Shown here: positions 15,897 through 25,063 of the stretch, piece by piece | Layout of the letters: each line of letters begins with the position of its first letter | Numbering within the stretch: position 1 is the stretch's first letter | Assembly (NCBI GenBank): GCA_045629045.1 | Contig: JAZQQM010000004.1 | Span: 212,212 to 276,211 of the forward strand | Source of the DNA: JAILLW01 sp045629045 | GTDB lineage: Bacteria; Bacillota; Clostridia; Lachnospirales; Lachnospiraceae | Reading direction: 5' to 3' | Length of the DNA: 64,000 nt | The notes under the pieces: generated by a model | The model's database searches: none | What the model was told of the DNA's origin: nothing | What the model saw: only the letters and a program-made list of their open reading frames with translations | Made by a program: the position numbers and the translations under genes

Positions 15897-16622
15897 ATGA
15901 CGGACAAAGATATGAACAAAGAAACAATCGCAGGAGAAGAAATTCTTGACGAACAGGAAAATGTCGATGCTACAGAAGATGCAGCTGCCGATGAAACGAA
16001 CACGAATGGAGCAGACGCAGCTGTGAAAGATGCAGATGCATCCGACGTGAACACAGCAGATGAAAATGTTCAGGAAGGCGCTGATGAAACATCTGACGCA
16101 GATGTCGACGCAGAAGACGGTGATGCAGAATTAGATCCTGATTCTAGCGATAAGAAGTTCTTCAAGAAAAAGGACAAAAAGCAGGATGCAATGAAAGAGA
16201 AGATTGACGAACTTGAAGATAAGGTTAAGCGTCAGCTTGCAGAGTTCGAAAACTTTCGTAACAGAACAGAAAAAGAAAAGACACAAATGTTTGAAACAGG
16301 TGCCAAATCTGTTATAGAAAAGATTCTTCCCATAGTTGATAATTTTGAGCGTGGACTGAATGCAATTCCGGAGGATGAAAAGGGTAAACCTTTTGCAGAC
16401 GGAATGGAACTTATATATAAGCAGCTCATAGCCGAACTTGAGAAAATGGAAGTTAAACCTATCGAAGCCGTGGGAACGGAATTTAATCCGGATTTCCACA
16501 ATGCGGTAATGCAGGTTGAATCGGAAGAATACGAATCAGGCTTCGTAGCACAGGAATTATTAAAAGGATACACCTATCGCGACAGCGTTGTAAGACATTC
16601 AATGGTAGCGGTAGTGCAGTAG
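15897..16622 (+). CDS. grpE: Nucleotide exchange factor GrpE
   Basis: 241 residues, longer than typical GrpE because of an acidic, Ala/Asp-rich N-terminal extension (about 1-85). The conserved part begins with the long coiled-coil helix (DELEDKVKRQLAEFENFRNRTEKEK), continues with LPIVDNFERGL and ends in the beta domain GTEFNPDFHNAVMQ and LLKGYTYRDSVVRHSMVAV. It releases ADP from DnaK. GGAGG lies six bases before the start, much stronger than the hrcA site. Confidence 0.96.
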   Translation: MTDKDMNKETIAGEEILDEQENVDATEDAAADETNTNGADAAVKDADASDVNTADENVQEGADETSDADVDAEDGDAELDPDSSDKKFFKKKDKKQDAMKEKIDELEDKVKRQLAEFENFRNRTEKEKTQMFETGAKSVIEKILPIVDNFERGLNAIPEDEKGKPFADGMELIYKQLIAELEKMEVKPIEAVGTEFNPDFHNAVMQVESEEYESGFVAQELLKGYTYRDSVVRHSMVAVVQ

Positions 16623-16633
16623 ATAGATTAAGA

Positions 16634-16662
16634 GCCTCATAAGATACAGTTACAGATGAGGC
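16634..16662 (+). promoter_or_regulatory. Hairpin in the grpE-dnaK gap
   Basis: GCCTCAT at 16634-16640 pairs with ATGAGGC at 16656-16662. No T-run follows, so it is not a terminator. A stem at this point in a dnaK operon could protect the 5' end of a processed dnaK-dnaJ message; this is inference. Confidence 0.4.
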
Positions 16663-16702
16663 AGATAATTACATCTAAGTACATTATTAGGAGGATAAAT
16701 AA

Positions 16703-18592
16703 ATGAGTAAAATTATTGGTATTGACTTAGGTACAACTAACAGCTGTGTAGCTGTTATGGAAGGTGGTAAGCCCACCGTTATCGCTAATGCAGAAGGCGC
16801 AAGAACAACTCCTTCGGTAGTGGCATTTACAAAGACAGGCGAAAGATTAATCGGTGAACCTGCTAAGAGACAGGCAGTAACAAATGCCGAGAAGACAATC
16901 TCTTCTATTAAGAGAGATATGGGTACAGACAATGGTCGTAACATCGACGATAAGAAGTATTCTCCTCAGCAGATTTCGGCTATGATTCTTCAGAAGCTTA
17001 AGGCTGATGCAGAAAGCTACCTTGGTGAGAAGGTAACAGAAGCAGTTATTACGGTTCCTGCTTACTTCAATGATGCACAGCGTCAGGCAACCAAGGATGC
17101 AGGTAAGATTGCAGGTCTTGATGTTAAGAGAATTATTAACGAACCTACAGCTGCAGCTTTGGCTTACGGTCTTGATAACGAAATAGAGCAGAAGATTATG
17201 GTTGACGACTTAGGTGGTGGTACATTTGATGTATCTATTATCGAAATCGGTGACGGCGTAATCGAAGTTCTTGCTACAAACGGTGATACACACCTTGGTG
17301 GTGATGATTTTGATAACAAGTTAACACAGTACATGATTGATGAATTCAAGAAGGCTGAAGGCGTTGACCTTTCACAGGATAAGATGGCTCTTCAAAGATT
17401 GAAGGAAGCAGCAGAAAAGGCTAAGAAGGAATTATCTTCAGCTACTACTACTAACATCAACCTTCCTTTCATCACAGCAACAGCAGAAGGTCCTAAGCAC
17501 TTTGATATGAACCTTACAAGAGCTAAGTTCGATGAACTGACACATGACCTTGTTGAAAGAACAGCTATTCCTGTTCAGAACGCTATGAAGGATGCGGGTC
17601 TTAACAATTCCGATATCGGTCAGGTATTACTTGTTGGTGGTTCAACACGTATTCCTGCAGTTCAGGATAAGGTTAAGCAGTTAACAGGCAAGGAACCTTC
17701 TAAGTCACTTAATCCTGATGAGTGTGTTGCACTCGGTGCTTCTATCCAGGGCGGTAAGTTGGCAGGTGATGCCGGTGCCGGTGCAATCCTTCTTCTTGAC
17801 GTAACTCCTCTTTCTTTGTCTATCGAGACAATGGGTGGTGTTGCTACAAGATTAATTGAAAGAAATACAACTATTCCTACTAAGAAGTCACAGGTATTCT
17901 CTACAGCAGCTGACAACCAGAGCGCTGTTGATATCAATGTACTTCAGGGTGAAAGACAGTTCGCAAGAGATAACAAGTCATTAGGTCAGTTCAGACTTGA
18001 CGGTATTGCTCCTGCTCCTCGTGGAATTCCTCAGATCGAGGTAACCTTTGATATTGATGCTAATGGTATCGTTAATGTATCAGCAAAGGATCTTGGAACA
18101 GGTAAGGAACAGCACATTACAATTACAGCGGGTTCTAACATGTCTGATGAAGATATCGAAAAGGCTGTTAAGGAAGCTCAGGAATTCGAAGCTCAGGATA
18201 AGAAGCGTAAGGAAGCTGTTGATTTAAGAAACGAAGCTGACTCATTCGTATTCCAGACAGAAAAGGCTCTTAATGATGTCGGTGATAAGGTATCTGCTGA
18301 CGAGAAGAGCGCTGTCGAAGCTGATATGCAGGCTGTAAAAGATATACTTGAACGTACTAAGGATCAGGAAATGTCAGATTCTGATATTGATGAACTTAAG
18401 GCTGCTAAAGAAAAACTTACTACTTCCGCACAGGGTGTATTTACTAAGATGTACGAATCTATGCAGCAGGGACAGGCAGGTGCAGGCCCTGATATGGGCG
18501 GCTTTACAGGTGACATGGGCGGTGCAGATGCAAATGCCCAGAGCAGCGAGCCGGAAGGCGATGTAGTAGACGGAGATTATAGAGAGGTATAA
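16703..18592 (+). CDS. dnaK: Hsp70 chaperone DnaK
   Basis: 629 residues. The ATPase domain contains GIDLGTTNSCVAVMEGG at the N-terminus, TVPAYFNDAQRQATKDAG, the DLGGGTFDVSI loop and VGGSTRIPAVQ. The linker VLLLDVTPLSLSIE-type sequence (here ILLLDVTPLSLSIETMGG) leads into the substrate domain and helical lid. The C-terminus is Gly/Asp-rich and ends EGDVVDGDYREV, close to the usual EEVKD-type tail. AGGAGG precedes the ATG. dnaJ begins five bases after the stop. Confidence 0.98.
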   Translation: MSKIIGIDLGTTNSCVAVMEGGKPTVIANAEGARTTPSVVAFTKTGERLIGEPAKRQAVTNAEKTISSIKRDMGTDNGRNIDDKKYSPQQISAMILQKLKADAESYLGEKVTEAVITVPAYFNDAQRQATKDAGKIAGLDVKRIINEPTAAALAYGLDNEIEQKIMVDDLGGGTFDVSIIEIGDGVIEVLATNGDTHLGGDDFDNKLTQYMIDEFKKAEGVDLSQDKMALQRLKEAAEKAKKELSSATTTNINLPFITATAEGPKHFDMNLTRAKFDELTHDLVERTAIPVQNAMKDAGLNNSDIGQVLLVGGSTRIPAVQDKVKQLTGKEPSKSLNPDECVALGASIQGGKLAGDAGAGAILLLDVTPLSLSIETMGGVATRLIERNTTIPTKKSQVFSTAADNQSAVDINVLQGERQFARDNKSLGQFRLDGIAPAPRGIPQIEVTFDIDANGIVNVSAKDLGTGKEQHITITAGSNMSDEDIEKAVKEAQEFEAQDKKRKEAVDLRNEADSFVFQTEKALNDVGDKVSADEKSAVEADMQAVKDILERTKDQEMSDSDIDELKAAKEKLTTSAQGVFTKMYESMQQGQAGAGPDMGGFTGDMGGADANAQSSEPEGDVVDGDYREV

Positions 18593-18596
18593 TTCC

Positions 18597-19769
18597 ATGG
18601 CAGAAACTAAACGCGACTACTATGAAGTCTTAGGCGTTAGTAAATCCGCAGATGATGCGGAACTAAAAAAAGCATACAGAGCATTAGCTAAGAAGTATCA
18701 CCCGGATATGAATCCGGGTGATGCTGAGGCTGAGAAGAAATTTAAGGAAGCTTCGGAAGCATATGCCATCTTAAGCGACCCGGAGAAGCGTAAGCAGTAT
18801 GACCAGTTCGGATTTGCTGCATTCGAAGGCGGCGCAGGTGGCGGCGGATTCGGTGGCTTTGATTTTAATTCTATGGACTTTAGTGATATCTTTGGAGATA
18901 TCTTCGGAGATTTCTTCGGCGGCGGAAGAAGCCGAAGAACTTCTAACGGTCCCATGAAGGGTGCCAATATCCGTACCAGTGTGCGTATAACTTTTGAAGA
19001 AGCGACCTTCGGCGTGGAAAAAGAGATAGAATTAACCTTAAAGGACGAATGCGGAACCTGTCACGGTACGGGAGCAAAAGCCGGAACCACTCCGGAAACC
19101 TGTCCCAAGTGCGGAGGCAAAGGACAGGTTGTATTCACTTCACAGTCTTTCTTCGGTACTGTTCGTAACGTTCAGACCTGTCCGGATTGTAACGGAACAG
19201 GTAAGATTGTTAAGGAGAAATGTCCCGATTGTTACGGTAACGGATATATTGCCAGCAAGAAGAAGATTCAGGTATCTATTCCTGCAGGTATTGATAACGG
19301 TCAAAGTGTGCGAATTCGTGAAAAAGGTGAGCCCGGTACCAACGGCGGCCCAAGAGGCGATTTGCTCGTAGAAGTAATCGTATCCCGCCATCCTATTTTC
19401 CAAAGACAGGATTACAATATTTACTCAACCGTTCCAGTATCTTATGCAGTTGCGGCTTTGGGCGGTGAAATTGTTGTAGACACCGTTGATGGCAAGGTCA
19501 TTTATGAAGTTAAGGCCGGAACCCAGACTGACACTAAAGTCAGACTTAAGGGTAAGGGTGTTCCTACACTTCGAAACAAGGATGTTCGAGGCGATCACTA
19601 TGTTACGCTTGTTGTACAGACTCCCGAGAAGTTATCAAATGAAGCCAAAGAATTGCTTCGTAAGTTCGACGAACTTACAGGCGACAGCTTAAATGCCGCT
19701 TCCCGTGCAGGAGCATCGGATGATTCTTCTTCAGATAAAGATAAGAAGAAAAAATTCTGGAAGACATGA
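18597..19769 (+). CDS. dnaJ: Co-chaperone DnaJ
   Basis: 390 residues, type I Hsp40. The J domain (1-70) has the YHPDMNPGD loop with its HPD triad. A Gly/Phe-rich linker follows (about 78-110). The zinc-binding region has four CxxCxGxG repeats (CGTCHGTG, CPKCGGKG, CPDCNGTG, CPDCYGNG), and two C-terminal substrate-binding beta domains follow. It stimulates DnaK ATPase. The tail is a Ser/Asp/Lys stretch. Its ribosome site AGAGG lies at the dnaK stop. Confidence 0.97.
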   Translation: MAETKRDYYEVLGVSKSADDAELKKAYRALAKKYHPDMNPGDAEAEKKFKEASEAYAILSDPEKRKQYDQFGFAAFEGGAGGGGFGGFDFNSMDFSDIFGDIFGDFFGGGRSRRTSNGPMKGANIRTSVRITFEEATFGVEKEIELTLKDECGTCHGTGAKAGTTPETCPKCGGKGQVVFTSQSFFGTVRNVQTCPDCNGTGKIVKEKCPDCYGNGYIASKKKIQVSIPAGIDNGQSVRIREKGEPGTNGGPRGDLLVEVIVSRHPIFQRQDYNIYSTVPVSYAVAALGGEIVVDTVDGKVIYEVKAGTQTDTKVRLKGKGVPTLRNKDVRGDHYVTLVVQTPEKLSNEAKELLRKFDELTGDSLNAASRAGASDDSSSDKDKKKKFWKT

Positions 19770-19833
19770 TAATTCCTATCAGACTAAGGATTACAGATAC
19801 CGAAATTTAATTTAGGTAACAGAGGAAATCAGT

Positions 19834-20472
19834 ATGGACACTAAAACCAGAGTTTCCCAAATAATTAAATTGCTTGATGAAGAATACGGCACCGATTTTC
19901 GGTGCTTTCTTCATTATGAGAAACCCTATGAACTGCTTATTGCCACGATTCTCAGCGCGCAGTGTACCGACGAACGTGTCAACATTGTGACCAAGGATTT
20001 GTTTGTTAAGTATCCCAATCTTGAGGCTTTTGCAACTGCATCGCTTCCGGAATTGGAAAAAGATATACATTCAACGGGCTTTTATCATAATAAAGCAAAG
20101 AACATAATTGAGTGTGCAAAAGAGCTTGTTACTAAATACAAGGGAGAAGTTCCCTCGGATATTGATGAACTCATATCTTTGCCCGGAGTGGGACGTAAGA
20201 CTGCAAACGTAATTCGTGGAAATATTTACCATGAACCGAGTATTGTAGTTGATACTCATGTCAAAAGGATATCAAATAAGCTGGGTGTTACTAAAGAACA
20301 GGACCCTGTAAAAATAGAATTTGATTTAATGAAAAAAATTCCAAAGGACCACTGGATCCTTTGGAATATAGATTTAATTACTTTGGGCAGAACCATATGT
20401 AAGGCTCCCAATCCGAATTGTAAGGAGTGCTTCCTTAAGGGAAGCTGCAAAGAGTATGAGAAGAAGCACTAA
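19834..20472 (+). CDS. nth: Endonuclease III (DNA glycosylase/AP lyase)
   Basis: 212 residues. The helix-hairpin-helix ISLPGVGRKTANVI carries the catalytic lysine, and VVDTHVKRISNKLG holds the catalytic aspartate. The C-terminal CX6CX2CX5C cluster (C-KAPNPN-C-KE-C-FLKGS-C) binds the 4Fe-4S centre. It removes oxidised pyrimidines in base excision repair. It follows dnaJ by 64 bases without a clear terminator or promoter, so it may be read from the heat-shock operon. Confidence 0.97.
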   Translation: MDTKTRVSQIIKLLDEEYGTDFRCFLHYEKPYELLIATILSAQCTDERVNIVTKDLFVKYPNLEAFATASLPELEKDIHSTGFYHNKAKNIIECAKELVTKYKGEVPSDIDELISLPGVGRKTANVIRGNIYHEPSIVVDTHVKRISNKLGVTKEQDPVKIEFDLMKKIPKDHWILWNIDLITLGRTICKAPNPNCKECFLKGSCKEYEKKH

Positions 20473-20503
20473 ATACTTCGAATAAATCCACTTACGGTAA
20501 GAA

Positions 20504-21142
20504 TTAGGAATCAGCTTGCTTTGATGCCTCCGGCTCTGATAAGTACTCTTCCAGTTTACTCACAATACTATGGCTCATCATGGAGTTAATTTCGGAAGCT
20601 TTTGTAATCAACTCTTTTATTTTGTCCGTGTTGCCTTCATCAGAGTATATCTTTGCAAGCAAATCAAAGGAAGAACTGACATCGGTGTCGGTTTCCATAG
20701 CAAATTCCAAGATAGACTTTGCTTCACTAATGAATTCATTCTCATATAAATAATGTGCCCACTGATTAAGCGTACGGGCCAAAGTTGTGTATGCCTGGTC
20801 ATACATAATTAGCTTATCTATGTTAGGAGCACCGTATTTTAATTTAAGATCTGTGTTGGTAAAACCTGTAAAGTTTACAATGGGAGATTCCGATATACTT
20901 TCTAGTGCGCGGTGATAATCGGATACTTTAGGATCATCCTTAAGAGTGTCCATGGGAAGAGCATCAAAAGGTATCGTAATGTAGTTAAGGTCATCAAGAC
21001 TTTTGCGCCTTGTGGAATTTGCCTTGGTCTCACGATCCCAGAAACTTTGATATTCTTCCGCTTCCTTGTCACGCTGCCTGTGAATCGTATACATAAGTGT
21101 TAAACAAAATATTACAACACTTGCAAAGATAGGGTATTTCAT
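20504..21142 (-). CDS. Membrane-anchored TPR-like protein of unknown function
   Basis: The 212-residue protein starts with one hydrophobic segment (MKYPIFASVVIFCLTLMYTI) that would anchor it with the rest outside or in the periphery. The C-terminal half is helical with repeat-like spacing (TTLARTLNQWAHYLYENEFI, then AKSILEFAMETDTDVSSSF, then DLLAKIYSDEGN), as in tetratricopeptide repeats. I do not recognise the N-terminal half. It is convergent with nth and divergent from the VanW genes. Confidence 0.65.
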   Translation of the reverse strand: MKYPIFASVVIFCLTLMYTIHRQRDKEAEEYQSFWDRETKANSTRRKSLDDLNYITIPFDALPMDTLKDDPKVSDYHRALESISESPIVNFTGFTNTDLKLKYGAPNIDKLIMYDQAYTTLARTLNQWAHYLYENEFISEAKSILEFAMETDTDVSSSFDLLAKIYSDEGNTDKIKELITKASEINSMMSHSIVSKLEEYLSEPEASKQADS

Positions 21143-21187
21143 ATATAATTCCTTTCAGTAAAGATTTACCAAAAAAGGTGAAAAAAT

Positions 21188-21295
21188 ATGTTAAATTTTA
21201 ACAATAAAAAGGGTAGAAAAGTAGCATCGATTATTATTGTACTTATTCTTATCCTTGCAATGATTATACCAACTATAGCATCTTTGATGCCCTAA
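21188..21295 (+). CDS. 35-residue single-pass membrane peptide
   Basis: The peptide reads MLNFNNKKGRKVASIIIVLI and then continues as a hydrophobic helix ending in SLMP. A positively charged head followed by one membrane helix is typical of real small membrane proteins. AAGGTG lies seven bases before the ATG, and the stop is 16 bases before the VanW start, so the two are probably co-expressed. I recall similar short proteins upstream of other Lachnospiraceae genes, but no function is known. Confidence 0.7.
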   Translation: MLNFNNKKGRKVASIIIVLILILAMIIPTIASLMP

Positions 21296-21311
21296 GGCAA
21301 TGAGGCATACT

Positions 21312-22853
21312 ATGTTTAAGAGGCTGTTAACAACTGTATCGGGACTTTGTGCGGGTGTGATTCTTCTTGTGATTTCACCTGCTTTTTGCTATGCGGAAAA
21401 TATGGGTACAGCCAATGATTCCGATATAATTCTTCAGGGAATTTATGCCGAGAACATTCCTCTGGGTGGCCTTAGTGAACAGGAAGCTGCAGAAGCAATT
21501 AACGTCTATATTTCCGAACTTTCCAACAGAACAATTACTCTTTATACGGTAAACGACAACGAAGTTACAATTACTCCGGCCGATATAGGAATACGTTGGA
21601 GTAATCCCGAGATAATAGAGGATGCTCTTGCCTATGGACATGGCGGTAATGTTGTACAACGATATAAAATGCGAAAAGACTTAGGATATACCAACCAGGT
21701 ATATGATATTTCTTATTCGGTGGATGATGCATTGGTACATCAGATTCTTACGGAACAGTGCTCGATTTATAATCAGGATGCCGTTAACGGTAAAGTTTCT
21801 TTAGAAAGCGGAAACTTCGAAATTACGGAGGGTCGTACAGGTCTTATTCTTGATGTGGATGCATCTGCATCCGGACTTGAAAATTTCATTCAAAATGAAT
21901 GGAGCGGTGAGAATACCGCTTATCAGCTGACAATTCAGGTGGACGACCCTAACGGTTCTGCTGCTGATCTTGCTTTGGTTAAAGATCAGTTAGGTACATA
22001 TAGTACAAGCTTTAAAACATCATCTTCTTCACGTAGCGCCAATGTAAGTAACGGTGCTTCACTTATTAACGGAAGTGTAATATATCCCGGCGAAGAGTAT
22101 TCTTTCTACGATCACGTTAAGCCATTTACCAGCGAAAACGGATATAAGCTTGCTGCTGCATATTCGTCAGGTCAGGTTGTAGATTCTGTAGGAGGAGGAA
22201 TCTGTCAGGTTTCATCTACTTTGTATAATGCCGTACTTATGGCAGAACTTGAGGTAACAGAGCGCCGTAATCACGGTATGATTGTTACCTATGTTGATCC
22301 TGCAAGAGATGCAACTATTGCCGAAAGTGCCGGAACAGACTTTAAATTTAGGAACAATACTGATGCACCGATTTATATTGACGCATATACTACTGAAGAT
22401 AAACATCTTTATATTACTATTTACGGGCATGAAACACGTCCTGCGGATAGGGAACTTACTTATGAAAGTGAAGTTATTTCAAGAACGGATCCTCCTGCCG
22501 ACGTATATATTCAGGATCCTAATCAGCCTGCAGGCTATGTAAGCACCCAGTCTGCACATGTGGGTTATAAAGCCAACTTATGGAAGGTTGTTACTCAAAA
22601 CGGCGAAACAACCCGTGAACTTGTTAATACGAGCACCTATAATCCTGCTCCGAAATATATAACTGTAGGTACTGCTACGGACGATCCTGTCGCCGCTGCA
22701 GCCCTTAACAGCGCCATTTCTTCAGGTGATCTGGATACTGTGAAGAATGCGGCGAACAGTATAAAGAATGGTCAGGCTCAGGCATCTTTGGATGAGCAAC
22801 TGGCGGCATATGAGGCTGCCCTGGCGGCACAGCAGGAACAAGGAGCCGAATAA
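21312..22853 (+). CDS. Secreted VanW family protein with peptidoglycan-binding-like domain
   Basis: 513 residues. A signal peptide (about 1-28, ending FCYAE) is followed by a YoaR/PG-binding-4-like region (about 35-220). The VanW domain (about 230-400) has GSVIYPGEEYSFYDHV and GGGICQVSSTLYNAVL. A Pro-rich and Ala/Gln-rich tail follows. VanW-domain proteins occur at the envelope of spore-forming and other Firmicutes; their reaction is not known. The ATG at 21312 has GAGG six bases upstream and is preferred to the ATG at 21300. Its stop overlaps the next start. Confidence 0.85.
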   Translation: MFKRLLTTVSGLCAGVILLVISPAFCYAENMGTANDSDIILQGIYAENIPLGGLSEQEAAEAINVYISELSNRTITLYTVNDNEVTITPADIGIRWSNPEIIEDALAYGHGGNVVQRYKMRKDLGYTNQVYDISYSVDDALVHQILTEQCSIYNQDAVNGKVSLESGNFEITEGRTGLILDVDASASGLENFIQNEWSGENTAYQLTIQVDDPNGSAADLALVKDQLGTYSTSFKTSSSSRSANVSNGASLINGSVIYPGEEYSFYDHVKPFTSENGYKLAAAYSSGQVVDSVGGGICQVSSTLYNAVLMAELEVTERRNHGMIVTYVDPARDATIAESAGTDFKFRNNTDAPIYIDAYTTEDKHLYITIYGHETRPADRELTYESEVISRTDPPADVYIQDPNQPAGYVSTQSAHVGYKANLWKVVTQNGETTRELVNTSTYNPAPKYITVGTATDDPVAAAALNSAISSGDLDTVKNAANSIKNGQAQASLDEQLAAYEAALAAQQEQGAE

Positions 22854-23434
22854 TGGATGTACTGGTAACCCGCTACATAGGTATTCGAGGAACTGCCATT
22901 CTGGCCCGGGAGTATCGTGATGATTTGGTAAACCGTTATCCTAAATGGCTCGTTGATGAGGCCTGCCAATTTGATTCTTACTTAAATAACAGTGATTCTG
23001 AAAATATCATTTATGATGCGAACGTTGTATATTCTAAAGAATATACTGAGTTTGGTATTTTCGAAGCATTATTCCAAATGTCGCGTGAATTGAAATGCGG
23101 TTTGGAAATCAACATCAAAGATATCCCCATTAAACAGGAAACAGTGGAAATATGTGAATTTACCGGTGTAAACCCATACGCTTTGTATGCCGGGTACTCA
23201 AGTGTTGTAGTAGCTCAAGACGGTAAAAAAGCAGTGGAGTTTTTTGAAAAAAACGGAATTTCCGCAACAATTGTTGGCACAACTGCTAAAGATAATGATA
23301 AGATAGTTATTAATGAGGATGAACGGGGATTTCTCCCTCATATCAGAAAAGATGAACTAAAGACTAAATTAGGAAGAAGGTTATATTATGAGAGAACAGA
23401 TTCTATCAGTGCTGGAGAAGAACAGCAGAATTGA
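22853..23434 (+). CDS. Protein resembling the C-terminal domain of AIR synthase/HypE
   Basis: 193 residues. The core (about 75-160: GLEINIKDIPIKQETVEICEFTGVNPYALYAGYSSVVVA, read as separate pieces around positions 85-125) matches the C-terminal lobe of the PurM/HypE superfamily, which includes the pattern of a Glu followed by T.E.C...G.NP. The N-terminal ATP-binding lobe of about 150 residues is missing and replaced by a short unrelated stretch. No hydrogenase genes are nearby. It may be a regulator or a metabolite-binding protein. The start overlaps the VanW stop, and its end overlaps the Lrp gene by 47 bases. Confidence 0.6.
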   Translation: MDVLVTRYIGIRGTAILAREYRDDLVNRYPKWLVDEACQFDSYLNNSDSENIIYDANVVYSKEYTEFGIFEALFQMSRELKCGLEINIKDIPIKQETVEICEFTGVNPYALYAGYSSVVVAQDGKKAVEFFEKNGISATIVGTTAKDNDKIVINEDERGFLPHIRKDELKTKLGRRLYYERTDSISAGEEQQN

Positions 23435-23870
23435 AATAAAGGAATTGGCTGTAAGATTGGGAGTTGATGAACTTGCGGTAGCCAATGAAATTAAAGCTAT
23501 GGAGGACGAAGGTATTATTTGCGGATACCATACAATGATTGACTGGGAAAAGACATCAATTGAGCAGGTAACCGCATTAATTGAAGTACGTATTACTCCA
23601 CAGCGAGGCCAGGGCTTTGATAATTTAGCAGAAAGAATATACAAGTATCCTGAGGTAAACAGTGTTTATCTTATTTCGGGAGGATACGATTTACTTATTA
23701 CTCTTGAGGGTAAATCATTGAAGGAAGTATCAAGTTTTGTGTCACATAAGCTCAGCACCCTTGAAGGTGTACTTAGCACTGCAACACATTTTATTCTTCG
23801 TAAATATAAAGATCACGGTACTATCCTTGCTAAAAAATATGAGGATAACAGGGAGTTGATGTCACTATGA
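23388..23870 (+). CDS. Lrp/AsnC family transcriptional regulator
   Basis: 160 residues. The N-terminal winged helix (EQILSVLEKNSRIEIKELAVRLG) is followed by a RAM ligand-binding domain (EVRITPQRGQGFD and VNSVYLISGGYDLLITLEG). Members sense amino acids. It is translated from inside the end of the preceding gene and overlaps the following aminotransferase by four bases, so an amino-acid-responsive control of that enzyme is likely but inferred. Confidence 0.9.
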   Translation: MREQILSVLEKNSRIEIKELAVRLGVDELAVANEIKAMEDEGIICGYHTMIDWEKTSIEQVTALIEVRITPQRGQGFDNLAERIYKYPEVNSVYLISGGYDLLITLEGKSLKEVSSFVSHKLSTLEGVLSTATHFILRKYKDHGTILAKKYEDNRELMSL

Positions 23871-25039
23871 GAAATCCGTTAGCAGATAAAGTCGTTGGCA
23901 TTAAGCCATCGGGAATTCGTAAATTCTTTGATATTGCTGCTGAGATGGATGATGTAGTATCTCTTGGCGTTGGTGAACCTGATTTTGATACACCCTGGCA
24001 TATCAGAGACGAGGGTATTTATGCTCTTGAGAAGGGCAGAACCTTTTATACTTCTAATTCAGGTCTTCTTGAACTTAGAAATGAAATAAATAATTATATT
24101 AAGAGAACCCAGGGCATCTCTTATGATGTCAAAAAAGAAATAATTATTACAGTCGGAGGCTCGGAAGCTATTGATTTGGCGATTCGCGCCATGATTAACC
24201 CCGGTGAGGAAATTATTATTCCGCAACCATCATACGTATCATATGAGCCTTGTGCTGTTTTGGCAGATGCGGTACCTGTAATAATTAATCTTAAAGCTGA
24301 GAATGAGTTTAGACTTACGGCAGCAGAACTTGAGGAAGCCGTTACGGATAAAACGAAGATAGTAGTCCTTCCTTTTCCTAATAATCCCACAGGAGCTATT
24401 ATGGAAAGAGAAGACCTGGAGGCTATTGCCGAAGTAATTATCAGACATGATTTATTCGTTATTTCAGATGAAATATACGGAGAACTTACATATAAGGGTA
24501 AACATGTATCAATTGCATCTCTTCCGGGTATGCAGGAAAGAACTATTTTGATTAATGGATTTTCGAAAGCATATGCAATGACAGGCTGGAGACTTGGTTA
24601 TGCATGCGGCCCCGAACTTATTATGAAACAGATGGTTAAGATTCATCAATTTGCTATTATGTGTGCACCCACAACAAGTCAGTATGCTGCTGTTGAAGCA
24701 CTTAAGAACGGTGATGAAGACGTTGCCATGATGAGAGAAGATTACAACCAGAGACGTCGGTTTTTAATGAATGCCTTCAAAGAAATGGGTCTTGAATGCT
24801 TCGAACCTTTCGGTGCGTTCTATGTATTCCCCTGTATCAAGGAATTCGGAATGACTTCCGATGACTTTGCTATGCGTCTTCTTAATGAAGAAAAGATAGC
24901 AGTAGTTCCCGGAAATGCCTTCGGTGATTCCGGCGAAGGCTTCCTTAGAATTTCTTATGCATACTCTATTGAGAAACTTAAATTCGCAATGGAAAAAATC
25001 GCAGCATTTATTGAAAGATTAAGAGCTGAAAAGCAGTAA
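23867..25039 (+). CDS. Class I PLP-dependent aminotransferase (AspC/PatA-like)
   Basis: 390 residues. Family motifs are SLGVGEPDFDTPWHI near residue 32, YTSNSGLLELR, PFPNNPTGAIM near 170, ISDEIYGELTY near 195 and the cofactor lysine in LINGFSKAYAMTGWRLGY near 233. The C-terminal GAFYVFPCIKEFG and FLRISYA complete the fold. The set resembles aromatic/aspartate aminotransferases paired with an Lrp gene in many Firmicutes; substrate is not determined. It overlaps the Lrp gene. Confidence 0.9.
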   Translation: MRNPLADKVVGIKPSGIRKFFDIAAEMDDVVSLGVGEPDFDTPWHIRDEGIYALEKGRTFYTSNSGLLELRNEINNYIKRTQGISYDVKKEIIITVGGSEAIDLAIRAMINPGEEIIIPQPSYVSYEPCAVLADAVPVIINLKAENEFRLTAAELEEAVTDKTKIVVLPFPNNPTGAIMEREDLEAIAEVIIRHDLFVISDEIYGELTYKGKHVSIASLPGMQERTILINGFSKAYAMTGWRLGYACGPELIMKQMVKIHQFAIMCAPTTSQYAAVEALKNGDEDVAMMREDYNQRRRFLMNAFKEMGLECFEPFGAFYVFPCIKEFGMTSDDFAMRLLNEEKIAVVPGNAFGDSGEGFLRISYAYSIEKLKFAMEKIAAFIERLRAEKQ

Positions 25040-25063
25040 ATTTATTTGCCCATATAAGATACA

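Noticed and set aside
22853..23434. Full hydrogenase maturation protein HypE
   Set aside because: The N-terminal ATP-binding lobe and C-terminal PRIC-type cysteine are absent.
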